DNA from: Candidatus Anaerostipes avistercoris
Lineage (GTDB): Bacteria; Bacillota; Clostridia; Lachnospirales; Lachnospiraceae
Assembly (NCBI GenBank): GCA_019119895.1
Contig: DWWD01000028.1
Coordinates: 1 to 64,000, forward strand
Direction of reading: 5' to 3'
Length of the DNA stretch: 64,000 nucleotides
The notes under the pieces were generated by a model that had not been told where the DNA came from, searched no databases, and saw nothing but the letters and a program-made list of their open reading frames with translations. Each line of letters opens with the position of its first letter. Within the stretch, counting starts at the first letter, position 1. Shown here one piece after another: positions 35,651 through 43,447 of the stretch. A program made the translations under genes and the position numbers.

Positions 35651-35953
35651 ATGAAAAGAAAAAAAGAAACAGGAAGAAGAGTATTTTTGGATGACAAAGA
35701 GAGGGAAAATGTAGTATCCTATTATTTAATGGAAGATCAGGCGAAAGGGATCTACGGCGTCGCAGTGGAAAAATGCCGGATAGAGGAGGGAGTGATCGAA
35801 TGGGATTCAGTTCCTCATCTGTCTTATTCCAGAGAAGACGCAAGAAAAATGACGGAACGCTTGATGGAATACTGCGTGACGCCGGTTTCCCTGGCAGAAG
35901 CAGTGGATACAATCATGTGGATGGAGGATGAAGATGGCGGTACAGTCATATAA
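35651..35953 (+). CDS. Small conserved protein, probably DUF6514
   Basis: 100 residues, no membrane segment. The core (SYYLMEDQAKGIYGVAVEK, then YSREDARKMTERLMEYCVTP) looks like the clostridial DUF6514 family, which has no known function; I recall this from memory, not from a search. It is divergent from the PBP gene and its 3' end overlaps yigZ by 20 bases, so the two are translationally linked. Confidence 0.6.
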   Translation: MKRKKETGRRVFLDDKERENVVSYYLMEDQAKGIYGVAVEKCRIEEGVIEWDSVPHLSYSREDARKMTERLMEYCVTPVSLAEAVDTIMWMEDEDGGTVI

Positions 35954-36590
35954 AGTTGTTTATAAAAGCGGAGAAGCAGAGATCATCGAAAAAAAATCAA
36001 GATTTATTGCTCATGTGGCGCCGGCGCAGACGGAAGAGGAGGCGCTTGCCTTCATTGAGGAGATAAAGAAAAAATATTGGGATGCCCGTCACAACTGCAC
36101 GGCATACAGTGTGGGAATCGAACAGCCGGTTCTCCGGTGCAGCGATGACGGAGAGCCCAGCAAGACGGCAGGTATGCCTATGATGGAAGTGATACAGGGA
36201 GAGGAACTTCACAATGTAGTTGTGGTTGTGACAAGATATTTTGGAGGAACCCTTCTGGGAACAGGCGGTCTGATTCGCGCGTATACCAGAAGCACACAGG
36301 AAGGAATCCGCAATTCCCAGGTTATTACAAAGCATCTGGGGCAGAGATTAAACATAAGGTGTGATTACGCCGCGTCAGGGAAGATTCAGTATCTTACCGC
36401 ATCAGAAAATATACCGGTTCTGGGAACAGAGTATACAGATACGGTGACATTTGATCTGATCGTACCAAAAGAGCAGACAGAGTGGGTAAAAAAACAATGT
36501 ATGGAGGTCTCCGGAGGCAAAGCGCAGATCGAAGAAATGGAAGAAACATATTTTGCGGAAATTGAAGGCGAAGTAAAGATTTTTGCGTAA
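35934..36590 (+). CDS. YigZ / IMPACT family protein
   Basis: 218 residues. YigZ N-terminal domain with KKSRFIAHVAP, DARHNCTAYSVG, CSDDGEPSKTAGMPM and VVTRYFGGTLLGTGGL; a small C-terminal DUF1949-type domain follows (about 140-215). The ATG at 35934 is spaced 6 bases from GGAGG; the ATG at 35928 abuts it. The family is linked to translation regulation under stress in eukaryotes; the bacterial role is uncertain. Confidence 0.9.
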   Translation: MAVQSYKVVYKSGEAEIIEKKSRFIAHVAPAQTEEEALAFIEEIKKKYWDARHNCTAYSVGIEQPVLRCSDDGEPSKTAGMPMMEVIQGEELHNVVVVVTRYFGGTLLGTGGLIRAYTRSTQEGIRNSQVITKHLGQRLNIRCDYAASGKIQYLTASENIPVLGTEYTDTVTFDLIVPKEQTEWVKKQCMEVSGGKAQIEEMEETYFAEIEGEVKIFA

Positions 36591-36637
36591 ATTTATGGAA
36601 GTGCGGCGCTTTCCGCAGAACCATCATAGTGAAAAGA

Positions 36638-36696
36638 AAAGCCTGCGGCGGGAACATCCGGTATGACCGGATTTACAGTTTCCCGCCGCAGGCTTT
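36638..36696. terminator. Large terminator hairpin between yigZ and leuA
   Basis: A perfect 17-bp stem (AAAGCCTGCGGCGGGAA / TTCCCGCCGCAGGCTTT) enclosing a second ATCCGG/CCGGAT stem. The minus-strand side has a T-rich exit (TTTTCTTTTC), so it mainly terminates leuA. Confidence 0.8.
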
Positions 36697-36717
36697 ATAT
36701 GATCCAATGGATTTGTT

Positions 36718-38379
36718 TTAATCGTTCAGCCGGTTCACAGCGCTGATCAGCGCAAGAACAGAAGCTGTAATAATATCCTCGTGGATTCCGGCGCCCCAGG
36801 TGATGCTGCCGTTAGGTTCCTGGATTGCCACATAGGCACAGGCCCTGGAATCAGATCCGACATTTAATGCATGTTCCTGGTAGGTTACGATAGAATAATT
36901 CATATCGCTGTGTCTCTTTAAAGCATTGCTGACTGCGTCCAGACGGCCGTTTCCGCGTCCGTGATACAATTTCGGAACGCCGGCTTTGTCCAGTGAGATT
37001 TCCGCTTCGATTCCCCCGTCCTTTTTCTGTACGAAATGAACTTCTTTCAGATGGTGCGGAGCATCAATGTTTACATAAACTTCTTTAAAGACTTTCAGGA
37101 TATCTTTTGGAACCAGTTCCTGATGACGTTTGTCAGAAACATCTTTCACAGTATATCCTACGTCTTCCCGCATCTTTCCAGGAATATGAAAACCGAAGTT
37201 TTCTTCCAGAACATAACTGATGCCGCCTTTTCCGGACTGGCTGTTGATACGGATGACATCGCTTTCGTATTCGCGTCCGACATCTTTCGGGTCGATCGGC
37301 AGATAAGGAATATCCCAGTGTTCCGGATGTTTTTCTTCTCTCCAGTGCATACCCTTGGCGATGGCGTCCTGATGAGATCCGGAGAAAGCCGCAAATACCA
37401 GTTTTCCGGAATACGGCTGACGCTCATTTACAGACATTCTTGTAAGGCGTTCGTAAGTTTCTGTAAGTTCCGGAAGATTGGAGAAATCCAATTTCGGATC
37501 CACACCGTGGGTATACATATTCAGAGCCAGGGTAATAATATCTACATTTCCGGTACGTTCTCCGTTCCCAAATAAAGTACCTTCCACACGGTCAGCGCCT
37601 GCCAGAAGGGCAAGTTCTGTATCGGCGATACCGCAGCCCCGGTCGTTGTGCGGATGGAGAGATAAGATAACATTATCCCTGTATTTCATATGTTTGCTCA
37701 TATATTCAATCTGACTGGCATAGACATGTGGCAGAGACAACTCTACGGTCACAGGAAGATTAATGATGACTTTCCAGTCAGGGCGTGGCTGCCATATATC
37801 CAGAACAGCATTGCATACATCCAGAGCGTAATCGATTTCTGTGCCGGTAAAGCTCTCCGGAGAGTATTCAAACTGAAAATTACCGTCGGTTTCATCTGCC
37901 AGACGTTTCAGCAATTCGGCGCCGTCAGTGGCAATTTTCATGATTTCTTCTTTTGATTTTTTAAATACCTGCTCTCTCTGAGCCACAGAGGTGGAATTGT
38001 ATACATGAACGATTGCTTTCTTAGCGCCTTTCAGAGCAGCAAATGTCTTTTTGATAATATGTTCCCTTGCCTGTGTCAGTACCTGGATTGTCACATCGTC
38101 CGGAATCAGATCCTGTTCGATCAATGTGCGCAGGAAGGTATATTCTGTTTCAGAAGCAGCAGGGAATCCGACTTCGATTTCTTTGAATCCGACTTTGACC
38201 AGCTGCTGAAAAAATTCTATTTTTTCATCCAGGCTCATCGGAATGATCAGGGCCTGGTTTCCGTCTCTTAAGTCAACGCTGCACCAGGACGGCGCTTTGG
38301 TGATGTACTCTTTGGAAGCCCAGTCAAGGCTTGTTTCCGGCGGCATAAAGTATTGTCTTTGATATTTTTTTGGATTCAT
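36718..38379 (-). CDS. leuA: 2-isopropylmalate synthase
   Basis: 553 residues from the ATG at 38379 (AGAAAGGAGAG upstream; the TTG three bases before is not needed). DRE-TIM barrel: SVDLRDGNQAL, LHPHNDRGCGIADTELALLAGADRVEGTLFGNG (split here as HPHNDRGCG and GADRVEGT), and a C-terminal LeuA dimer regulatory domain (about 420-553). This long form is the Actinobacteria/Firmicute LeuA type 2 class. It makes 2-isopropylmalate from acetyl-CoA and ketoisovalerate. It is controlled by the upstream leucine T-box. Confidence 0.93.
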   Translation of the reverse strand: MNPKKYQRQYFMPPETSLDWASKEYITKAPSWCSVDLRDGNQALIIPMSLDEKIEFFQQLVKVGFKEIEVGFPAASETEYTFLRTLIEQDLIPDDVTIQVLTQAREHIIKKTFAALKGAKKAIVHVYNSTSVAQREQVFKKSKEEIMKIATDGAELLKRLADETDGNFQFEYSPESFTGTEIDYALDVCNAVLDIWQPRPDWKVIINLPVTVELSLPHVYASQIEYMSKHMKYRDNVILSLHPHNDRGCGIADTELALLAGADRVEGTLFGNGERTGNVDIITLALNMYTHGVDPKLDFSNLPELTETYERLTRMSVNERQPYSGKLVFAAFSGSHQDAIAKGMHWREEKHPEHWDIPYLPIDPKDVGREYESDVIRINSQSGKGGISYVLEENFGFHIPGKMREDVGYTVKDVSDKRHQELVPKDILKVFKEVYVNIDAPHHLKEVHFVQKKDGGIEAEISLDKAGVPKLYHGRGNGRLDAVSNALKRHSDMNYSIVTYQEHALNVGSDSRACAYVAIQEPNGSITWGAGIHEDIITASVLALISAVNRLND

Positions 38380-38516
38380 CAAGGGAATCTCTCCTTTCTA
38401 AAAATATAACTTATATGCTATCGATGATGGCGCAGCAGATATTCCATAAGACAGAGTGTCTGCTGGATGGTCCGGCGTGTCACAGGTCTGACGCAAAGCG
38501 GAATGGATAATTTTGC

Positions 38517-38800
38517 AAAAAAAAACTTCGAATCTATTCCCACACAGGATAGAGACGAAGGTTGTTCCGCGGTACCACTCTAATTCGCGTACAGAAGACG
38601 CGCACTTGTTACTGATACGGGCTGAAGTCAGCCGATATCGCTCCAGGATAACGGTTGGAATCCGGCAATGCCTACTGTTAGTTCAACATGCTACTCAAAG
38701 GCGAGTTCAAATATGGTCAACAACTGCTTCACACCAGCCAGCAGCTCTCTGAATGTCTAAAATATTCTACTGCTCCTCATCAATGTATTTAGATTAATTA
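38517..38800 (-). promoter_or_regulatory. T-box leader (leucine) of leuA
   Basis: On the minus strand, GAGTGGTACCGCGG (38567-38580 complement) is the T-box sequence that binds the tRNA CCA end. The stem I distal pattern (GAGAGCTGCTGG, then GGTGTGAAGCAG) and TGATGAGGAGCAGTAG are present. The specifier in GAACTCGCC is CTC, a leucine codon (complement of 38703-38705). The terminator is a 17-bp arm pair (38524-38540 with 38547-38563) followed by nine T (38517-38525). Uncharged tRNA-Leu should stabilise the antiterminator and turn leuA on. Confidence 0.92.
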
Positions 38801-38810
38801 CGTTAATCAC

Positions 38811-38840
38811 AATCTATCACAATTCATTGTATGTTGTCAA
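38811..38840 (-). promoter_or_regulatory. leuA promoter
   Basis: On the minus strand, TTGACA (38835-38840) and TAGATT (38811-38816) with an 18-base spacer, directly upstream of the T-box leader. Confidence 0.7.
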
Positions 38841-38921
38841 CCGGAAAAATATGAAAAACATTCTTTTTTTGAAAGAGAATTTATGGTATGGTGAGGGAAA
38901 TACAGGAAAGCAGGAGGGTTT

Positions 38922-39299
38922 ATGAGTCTTTGGGATTATTTGAAAAAACAGGAAGTTTCTTCAGAATATGAAGAAGCCAAAGTCAGAATTATGGATCTCC
39001 ATAAGAAGGAAGAGAGTCTGGCTTATATAGACTGGATGAGCTATGGACAGGAAGAAACAGAAGGAGAGATGCAGGTGGAATTCGTGCACGGAGAAATGAA
39101 AAAAGGGGAGGAGATCATTCTGTATGACTGCAATGGGAAAAAAACAGGAAGAGTGACAATCCTCGAGCTGTATCTGGGAAAAAATAAAAACCCGGCAAAT
39201 TATTCTGAAAATGGAGAAACAGGACAGATTATTTTCAGGAAAGAGGAGGACGGCTCCGATGAATTCTGGAGGAGTCAGTATGCGGTCGGCTGCGAATAA
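38922..39299 (+). CDS. Hypothetical protein, 125 residues
   Basis: No family recognised. It begins MSLWDYLKKQEVSSEYEEAK, with a central beta-rich segment (EFVHGEMKKGEEIILYDCNG) that faintly recalls the translation-factor barrel domain (GxxxxGExxxL). No signal peptide or membrane segment. AGCAGGAGGGTTT upstream of the ATG supports translation. It stands alone between the leuA T-box promoter (divergent) and the tRNA genes. Confidence 0.7.
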   Translation: MSLWDYLKKQEVSSEYEEAKVRIMDLHKKEESLAYIDWMSYGQEETEGEMQVEFVHGEMKKGEEIILYDCNGKKTGRVTILELYLGKNKNPANYSENGETGQIIFRKEEDGSDEFWRSQYAVGCE

Positions 39300-39340
39300 A
39301 TGCGATTTCTGCCTTATGCATCATATGGGAAAATGAAAAA

Positions 39341-39460
39341 ATAAAGATCAGTCATCAGGTCTCAGGCCACCGGCAAAGCCGATGTACGCTGCAGGAGCAG
39401 CTTATGTCCTATAATCTGGGCGGATGGCCGTTCTTTGAGAAAATTTTGATTTTTTTGAAA
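39341..39460 (+). other. Unassigned structured intergenic sequence
   Basis: Between the hypothetical gene and the tRNAs. GGCCA (39365-39369) can pair with TGGCC (39425-39429), enclosing the hairpins CGGC-AAA-GCCG (39371-39381) and GCTGC-AGGA-GCAGC (39388-39401). A T-rich run follows at about 39447-39457. It does not match an RNA family I know. Confidence 0.35.
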
Positions 39461-39467
39461 AAAAGTG

Positions 39468-39497
39468 TTGACACATGGCAGATGTCCATGGTAATAT
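39468..39497 (+). promoter_or_regulatory. Promoter of the first tRNA-Gln/tRNA-Lys pair
   Basis: TTGACA at 39468-39473 and TAATAT at 39492-39497 with an 18-base spacer, 18 bases before the tRNA. Confidence 0.7.
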
Positions 39498-39515
39498 AAA
39501 CGAGCTGTCAAGCAA

Positions 39516-39586
39516 TGGGGTATCGCCAAGTGGTAAGGCCCAGGATTCTGACTCCTGTACCGCTGGTTCGAATCCAGCTACCCCAG
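39516..39586 (+). tRNA. tRNA-Gln (CTG), copy 1
   Basis: 71 bases with a complete cloverleaf; acceptor TGGGGTA/TACCCCA, T arm GGTTCGAATCC, anticodon loop TTCTGAC giving anticodon CTG (reads CAG). Discriminator G; CCA is not encoded. Confidence 0.93.
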
Positions 39587-39590
39587 GTTT

Positions 39591-39663
39591 GGGTGTGTAG
39601 CTCAGGTGGTAGAGCACTTGACTTTTAATCAAGTTGTCCGGGGTTCGAATCCCCGCACGCTCA
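39591..39663 (+). tRNA. tRNA-Lys (TTT), copy 1
   Basis: 73 bases; anticodon stem CTTGA/TCAAG with loop CTTTTAA, anticodon TTT. T arm GGTTCGAATCC; discriminator A; CCA not encoded. It follows tRNA-Gln after 4 bases. Confidence 0.95.
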
Positions 39664-39680
39664 TTAAATGATATTAGGTA

Positions 39681-39709
39681 TTGACATTGAAAAATGTTCA
39701 TGATATAAT
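39681..39709 (+). promoter_or_regulatory. Consensus promoter of the second tRNA pair
   Basis: Exact TTGACA (39681-39686), 17-base spacer, exact TATAAT (39704-39709). One of the few perfect vegetative promoters in the window. Confidence 0.9.
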
Positions 39710-39736
39710 ATTAAAGTTGTATTCAAATATTATTAA

Positions 39737-39807
39737 TGGGGTATCGCCAAGTGGTAAGGCCCAGGATTCTGACTCCTGTACCGCTGGTTCGAATCCAGCT
39801 ACCCCAG
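39737..39807 (+). tRNA. tRNA-Gln (CTG), copy 2
   Basis: Identical in sequence to the copy at 39516-39586 (anticodon CTG). Together with the following tRNA it is a duplicate of the first pair. Confidence 0.93.
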
Positions 39808-39811
39808 TTTC

Positions 39812-39884
39812 GGGTGTGTAGCTCAGGTGGTAGAGCACTTGACTTTTAATCAAGTTGTCCGGGGTTCGAATCCCCGCACGCTCA
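39812..39884 (+). tRNA. tRNA-Lys (TTT), copy 2
   Basis: Identical to the copy at 39591-39663 (anticodon TTT). It follows tRNA-Gln copy 2 after 4 bases and is followed by a terminator. Confidence 0.95.
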
Positions 39885-39889
39885 CTGTA

Positions 39890-39934
39890 AAGGCTGTGGT
39901 ACTGATGACCATCATCGGTACTGTGGCTTTTTTT
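39890..39934 (+). terminator. Terminator after the tRNA genes
   Basis: A long hairpin (AAGGCTGTGGTACTGATGA with TCATCGGTACTGTGGCTTT) ends in a T run. Confidence 0.85.
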
Positions 39935-40016
39935 CTTTTGTTTTATTGTGCTGGAAAATTTTTATATTGTATTTTTGATACAAAGCCGGGGCTTTTGTGC
40001 TGTAAAAATGCTGCTT

Positions 40017-40038
40017 GTTATAGGATGGAACCTATAAC
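40017..40038. repeat. 8-base inverted repeat upstream of metQ
   Basis: GTTATAGG and CCTATAAC are perfect inverted repeats around a 6-base centre, about 90 bases upstream of the metQ start. It could be an operator; no regulator is known for it here. Confidence 0.35.
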
Positions 40039-40127
40039 AGATTCAAGAATATAAATATTATACAGGGGATAGAATGTCTGCTATGATAAGAGAAATTCCA
40101 ATACAAAAAACGAAAGAGGTGGAACAT

Positions 40128-40955
40128 ATGAGAAAAGTATGGAAAAAAATATTTGCAGCAGCGCTGACAGGAGTGATCGCAGTCACGGGATTTGCCGGCT
40201 GCGGAAACAGCGGGGAAAAAGATTCCGGGAAGATCGTGGTGGGAGCCAGCCCGTCTCCTCATGGAGAGATTCTGAGAGCCGCCAAAGATATTCTGAAGGA
40301 AAAAGGATATGAACTGGAAATCAAAGAATATTCTGATTATATCCAGCCAAACACTGCTCTTGAGGCGGGAGATCTGGATGCCAACTATTTTCAGCATAAA
40401 CCGTATCTTGATGATTTTAATGAAGAAAACGGAACGGATCTGGTATCTGCCGGTGTGATTCATTATGAGCCGTTTGGCATTTTCCCTGGAAAGACGAAAT
40501 CTCTTAAGGATCTGAAAGAAGGAGCCACAGTGGCTGTGCCGAACGATACGACCAACGAGGCGAGAGCCCTGCTTCTTCTGGAGGCGCAGGGGCTGATTCG
40601 ATTAAAAGACGGAGCGTCACTGACTGCCACTAAGAAGGATATCGCGGAGAATAAGAAGAACTTAAACATTCAGGAACTGGAAGCGGCACAGATTCCGAGA
40701 TCCCTGCAGGATGTGGATATTGCGGTCATCAACGGAAATTACGCGCTGGAAGCGGGACTGGAAGTGGACAAAGACGCGCTTGCGGTGGAAGATGCGAAAT
40801 CACTGGGCGCGAAAACCTATGGAAATTTCGTGGCAGTGAGAAAGGGAGACGAGGGCAGCCCTGCGGTCAAGGCTCTGATCGAAGCTTTGAAAAGCGATGA
40901 AGTAAAAGAATATATTGAAAAGGAATATAAAGGAGCGGTTGTTCCATTATTCTAA
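40128..40955 (+). CDS. metQ: Methionine ABC transporter substrate-binding lipoprotein (MetQ/NlpA)
   Basis: 275 residues. Type II signal peptide with lipobox GFAGC, lipidated Cys25. Mature part has IVVGASPSPHGEIL, DANYFQHKPYLDDF and GIFPGKTKSL, all NlpA/MetQ motifs. It binds methionine outside the cell and delivers it to MetNI. The start at 40128 has GAGGTGG; an upstream start at 40074 has no ribosome site. No S-box or Met T-box pattern is visible upstream. Confidence 0.92.
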   Translation: MRKVWKKIFAAALTGVIAVTGFAGCGNSGEKDSGKIVVGASPSPHGEILRAAKDILKEKGYELEIKEYSDYIQPNTALEAGDLDANYFQHKPYLDDFNEENGTDLVSAGVIHYEPFGIFPGKTKSLKDLKEGATVAVPNDTTNEARALLLLEAQGLIRLKDGASLTATKKDIAENKKNLNIQELEAAQIPRSLQDVDIAVINGNYALEAGLEVDKDALAVEDAKSLGAKTYGNFVAVRKGDEGSPAVKALIEALKSDEVKEYIEKEYKGAVVPLF

Positions 40956-41076
40956 AAGAAATAATTCTGAGGAAAATAAAGGAAAATACACGCGGGCTCA
41001 TAAAAAGATTGAAAAAATCCGTTGAAATTGCTATGATTGGATTGCTGTATATGAAAGAGAGAAAGGATGTAAAAAC

Positions 41077-42087
41077 GTGATTGAATTAAAAAATATAGAT
41101 GTGGAATTCGGACAGGGAAAGAAGACCTTCAAAGCAGTAAAAGATGTGAGCCTGACTATAAATGACGGAGAGGTCTTTGGAATTGTAGGTCCCAGCGGAG
41201 CCGGAAAGAGTACACTGGTCCGTGTCATCAATATGCTTCAGCCGCCGACCAGAGGACAGGTTCTGATTGACGGGCAGGATATTACCAAGCTGGGACGCAG
41301 GGAACTGCGGAAAGTTCGTCTGAATATCGGTATGATTTTTCAGCATTTTAATCTGATCAGCGGTTCAACCATTGCGGAAAATGTGGCATTTTCGTTATAT
41401 GCAAATCAGTACCCGAAGGATAAAATCCCTGCCAGGGTAAAAGAACTGCTGGAGATGGTCCATCTTCCGGAAAAAGCAGAAGCATATCCGGCCAGCTTAA
41501 GCGGCGGCCAGAAGCAGAGGGTTGCCATTGCCAGAGCGCTGGCCAATAATCCGGGAATTCTTCTCTGTGATGAGGCAACATCCGCTCTGGATCTTGAGAA
41601 CACGGAAGAAATTGTGGCGCTGTTAAAGGAAATCAATCAGAAAACAGGGATTACCATTGTATTTATTACCCATGAAATGGAAGTGGCCAAGAAACTCTTT
41701 GACCGGATTGCCTTCATGGAACAGGGAGAATTGAAGGAAATCACAGATATTTATACGGCTTTTACAGAGCCGAAAGAGCCGATTGCGAAACGTCTTGTAG
41801 AACGCGTGCTCAATGTTACGGTGCCGAAGGCTCTGGAGGTCAAAGAAGATGAAGAACTGCTCCGTCTCAGTTATACCGGAGAAGATTCTTATGATCCGGT
41901 GATCAGCATGGCTTCAAAGAATTATGACATTACCATCGATATTATCAGCGGAAAAGTGGATTATATCCACAATAAACCCTTTGGAGTTATGATCGTAATT
42001 GTGAGAGGCGCTGAACATGAGAGAAGGAAAGCCCTGGAATATATCAGGAATAATGTGTATAAGATGGAAAGATTAGGAGGAAGATAA
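41077..42087 (+). CDS. metN: Methionine ABC transporter ATP-binding protein
   Basis: 336 residues starting at GTG 41077 with AAAGGATG upstream. Walker A GPSGAGKST, Q-loop IFQHFNL, signature LSGGQKQRVA, Walker B ILLCDEATSAL, H-loop ITHEM. The C-terminal about 90 residues form the NIL (methionine-sensing) domain of MetN. Pairs with metI, whose start follows after 1 base. Confidence 0.94.
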   Translation: MIELKNIDVEFGQGKKTFKAVKDVSLTINDGEVFGIVGPSGAGKSTLVRVINMLQPPTRGQVLIDGQDITKLGRRELRKVRLNIGMIFQHFNLISGSTIAENVAFSLYANQYPKDKIPARVKELLEMVHLPEKAEAYPASLSGGQKQRVAIARALANNPGILLCDEATSALDLENTEEIVALLKEINQKTGITIVFITHEMEVAKKLFDRIAFMEQGELKEITDIYTAFTEPKEPIAKRLVERVLNVTVPKALEVKEDEELLRLSYTGEDSYDPVISMASKNYDITIDIISGKVDYIHNKPFGVMIVIVRGAEHERRKALEYIRNNVYKMERLGGR

Positions 42088-42088
42088 C

Positions 42089-42751
42089 ATGAATGAGACA
42101 CTTGAAATCATACAGTCTGAATTTGCCCAGGCATCTTTCGAGACGTTTGAGATGGTGCTGATCTCCATGATCGCGGCGGCTGTTGTGGGAACCATCCTTG
42201 GACTGATCCTGCACCTGACAGCGAATCCGCTGTTTTTTAAGAACCGTGTGATCAATACAATTGCCGGAACCATTGTAAATGTGATTCGTTCCATGCCATT
42301 TATTATTCTGATCATCGTACTGATTCCGGTGACCAGACTTTTGGTGGGAACATCCATCGGCGCCCTGGCAGCGTCTGTCTCTCTTTCCATCGCGTCCATT
42401 GCATTTTTCGCGAGACTGGTAGAGGGAGCTTTCAGCGAAGTGGATAAAGGAGTAATCGAAGCTGCTGTGGCAGCAGGAGCAGGAACTGGCCTGATCATCC
42501 GAAAAGTATTATTTGTGGAAGCAATGCCGGCGCTGATCCGTGCTCTGACAGTGACCTTTGTAAGTATCATCGGATACTCTGCCATGGCGGGAGCTGTCGG
42601 CGGCGGAGGAATCGGAAATCTTGCCATCATGTATGGATATAACCGGTATCAGACCGGCGTGCTCTTCGTGACAGTCGTTGTGCTGATTGTGATTGTTCAG
42701 CTGGGACAGTGGATCGGAGATAAGATTGCGCTGGCTTTTACAAGAAAATAA
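42089..42751 (+). CDS. metI: Methionine ABC transporter permease
   Basis: 220 residues, five to six transmembrane helices. The EAA-type motif (EAAVAAGAGTGLIIRKVLF) and GAVGGGGIGNLAI near the C-terminus match MetI. Translation is probably coupled to metN. It completes the metQ-metN-metI importer. Confidence 0.94.
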   Translation: MNETLEIIQSEFAQASFETFEMVLISMIAAAVVGTILGLILHLTANPLFFKNRVINTIAGTIVNVIRSMPFIILIIVLIPVTRLLVGTSIGALAASVSLSIASIAFFARLVEGAFSEVDKGVIEAAVAAGAGTGLIIRKVLFVEAMPALIRALTVTFVSIIGYSAMAGAVGGGGIGNLAIMYGYNRYQTGVLFVTVVVLIVIVQLGQWIGDKIALAFTRK

Positions 42752-42842
42752 TTTTTTGAAATAAAATGAAAGAAGATTCATATTTTTCTTTTCTTTGGAG
42801 ACAATAGGAATATCAAAAGTTGAGAAGAAAAGGAGAGTTCAC

Positions 42843-43316
42843 ATGAAAAAGACGATATGGATCTTATGTATGACAGTGATTTTGGGAACATCTGTCCTTT
42901 TTGCCGGCTGTTCCAACACCTCAGATGACAATACTGCTGAAAAAACAACGGCGGAAAGCAGTTCAGCTGATGACAACAGTCTCGCGGACGACGTGGAAGA
43001 CGCGGCTGACGATATTGCGGACGGAGCCGAGGATGCGGTAGATGATATTGCCAACGGGTTTGATGATTACGACGACGCCCATGATTATCTGCTGAATCAG
43101 CTGGGAAATAACAAAGAAGACGGAAGATATGTTGTGCGCAATAAGACAGAGGAAACAACGGAGTACCAGGACGGAGCCGAGGGGTATCATTTCGAGGTTT
43201 ATGATACAAAAGATGATTCCAATAAAAAATATGGAGATTTCTATGTGGACAAAGACACAGGAAAGATCTATCGTGAAAATACAGATACAAAGAAAATCGA
43301 AGAATATAAAAAATAA
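42843..43316 (+). CDS. Acidic lipoprotein of unknown function
   Basis: 157 residues. Signal peptide with lipobox LFAGC (Cys near residue 21). A Thr/Ser/Asp-rich stretch and a helical acidic repeat (about residues 40-75: DDVEDAADDIADGAEDAVDD) lead to a beta-rich C-terminal domain (YHFEVYDTKDD, GDFYVDKDTGKIYRE). I do not recognise a family. SD AAGGAGAG. It precedes a terminator and the lon gene. Confidence 0.8.
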   Translation: MKKTIWILCMTVILGTSVLFAGCSNTSDDNTAEKTTAESSSADDNSLADDVEDAADDIADGAEDAVDDIANGFDDYDDAHDYLLNQLGNNKEDGRYVVRNKTEETTEYQDGAEGYHFEVYDTKDDSNKKYGDFYVDKDTGKIYRENTDTKKIEEYKK

Positions 43317-43362
43317 AGAACAAAGGTTCTGTTTTGAAAAAGAAACAGGGCCTTTGTTCTTT
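43315..43362 (+). terminator. Terminator between the lipoprotein and lon
   Basis: AAAGAACAAAGG pairs with CCTTTGTTCTTT and encloses a CTGTTT/AAACAG stem. It overlaps the lon promoter -35. Confidence 0.75.
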
Positions 43363-43388
43363 ACAAATGAAAGAAAGTGTGTTATCCT
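43360..43388 (+). promoter_or_regulatory. lon promoter
   Basis: TTTACA (43360-43365), 17-base spacer, TATCCT (43383-43388). Transcription would start at about 43395, just before or in the CIRCE element. Confidence 0.55.
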
Positions 43389-43397
43389 TAGTCTGAA

Positions 43398-43424
43398 TTA
43401 GCACTCAGCAAGCGAGAGTGCTAA
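43398..43424 (+). promoter_or_regulatory. CIRCE operator (HrcA site) upstream of lon
   Basis: TTAGCACTC-N9-GAGTGCTAA is an exact match to the CIRCE consensus (9-base arms, 9-base spacer). It lies at the predicted start of lon transcription, so HrcA should repress lon until heat or misfolding stress. Confidence 0.95.
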
Positions 43425-43447
43425 CAACAGGCAAAGGAGGAATCTGT

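Noticed and set aside
38410-38440. Minus-strand frame of 9 codons (ATGGAATATCTGCTGCGCCA and on) between the T-box and leuA as a leader peptide
   Set aside because: Only two leucine codons and no ribosome binding site; the T-box already explains the regulation.
39890-40127. S-box or Met T-box expected before metQ
   Set aside because: I looked for the SAM-box core and T-box sequence in this stretch and saw neither; only a tRNA terminator and an 8-base inverted repeat.
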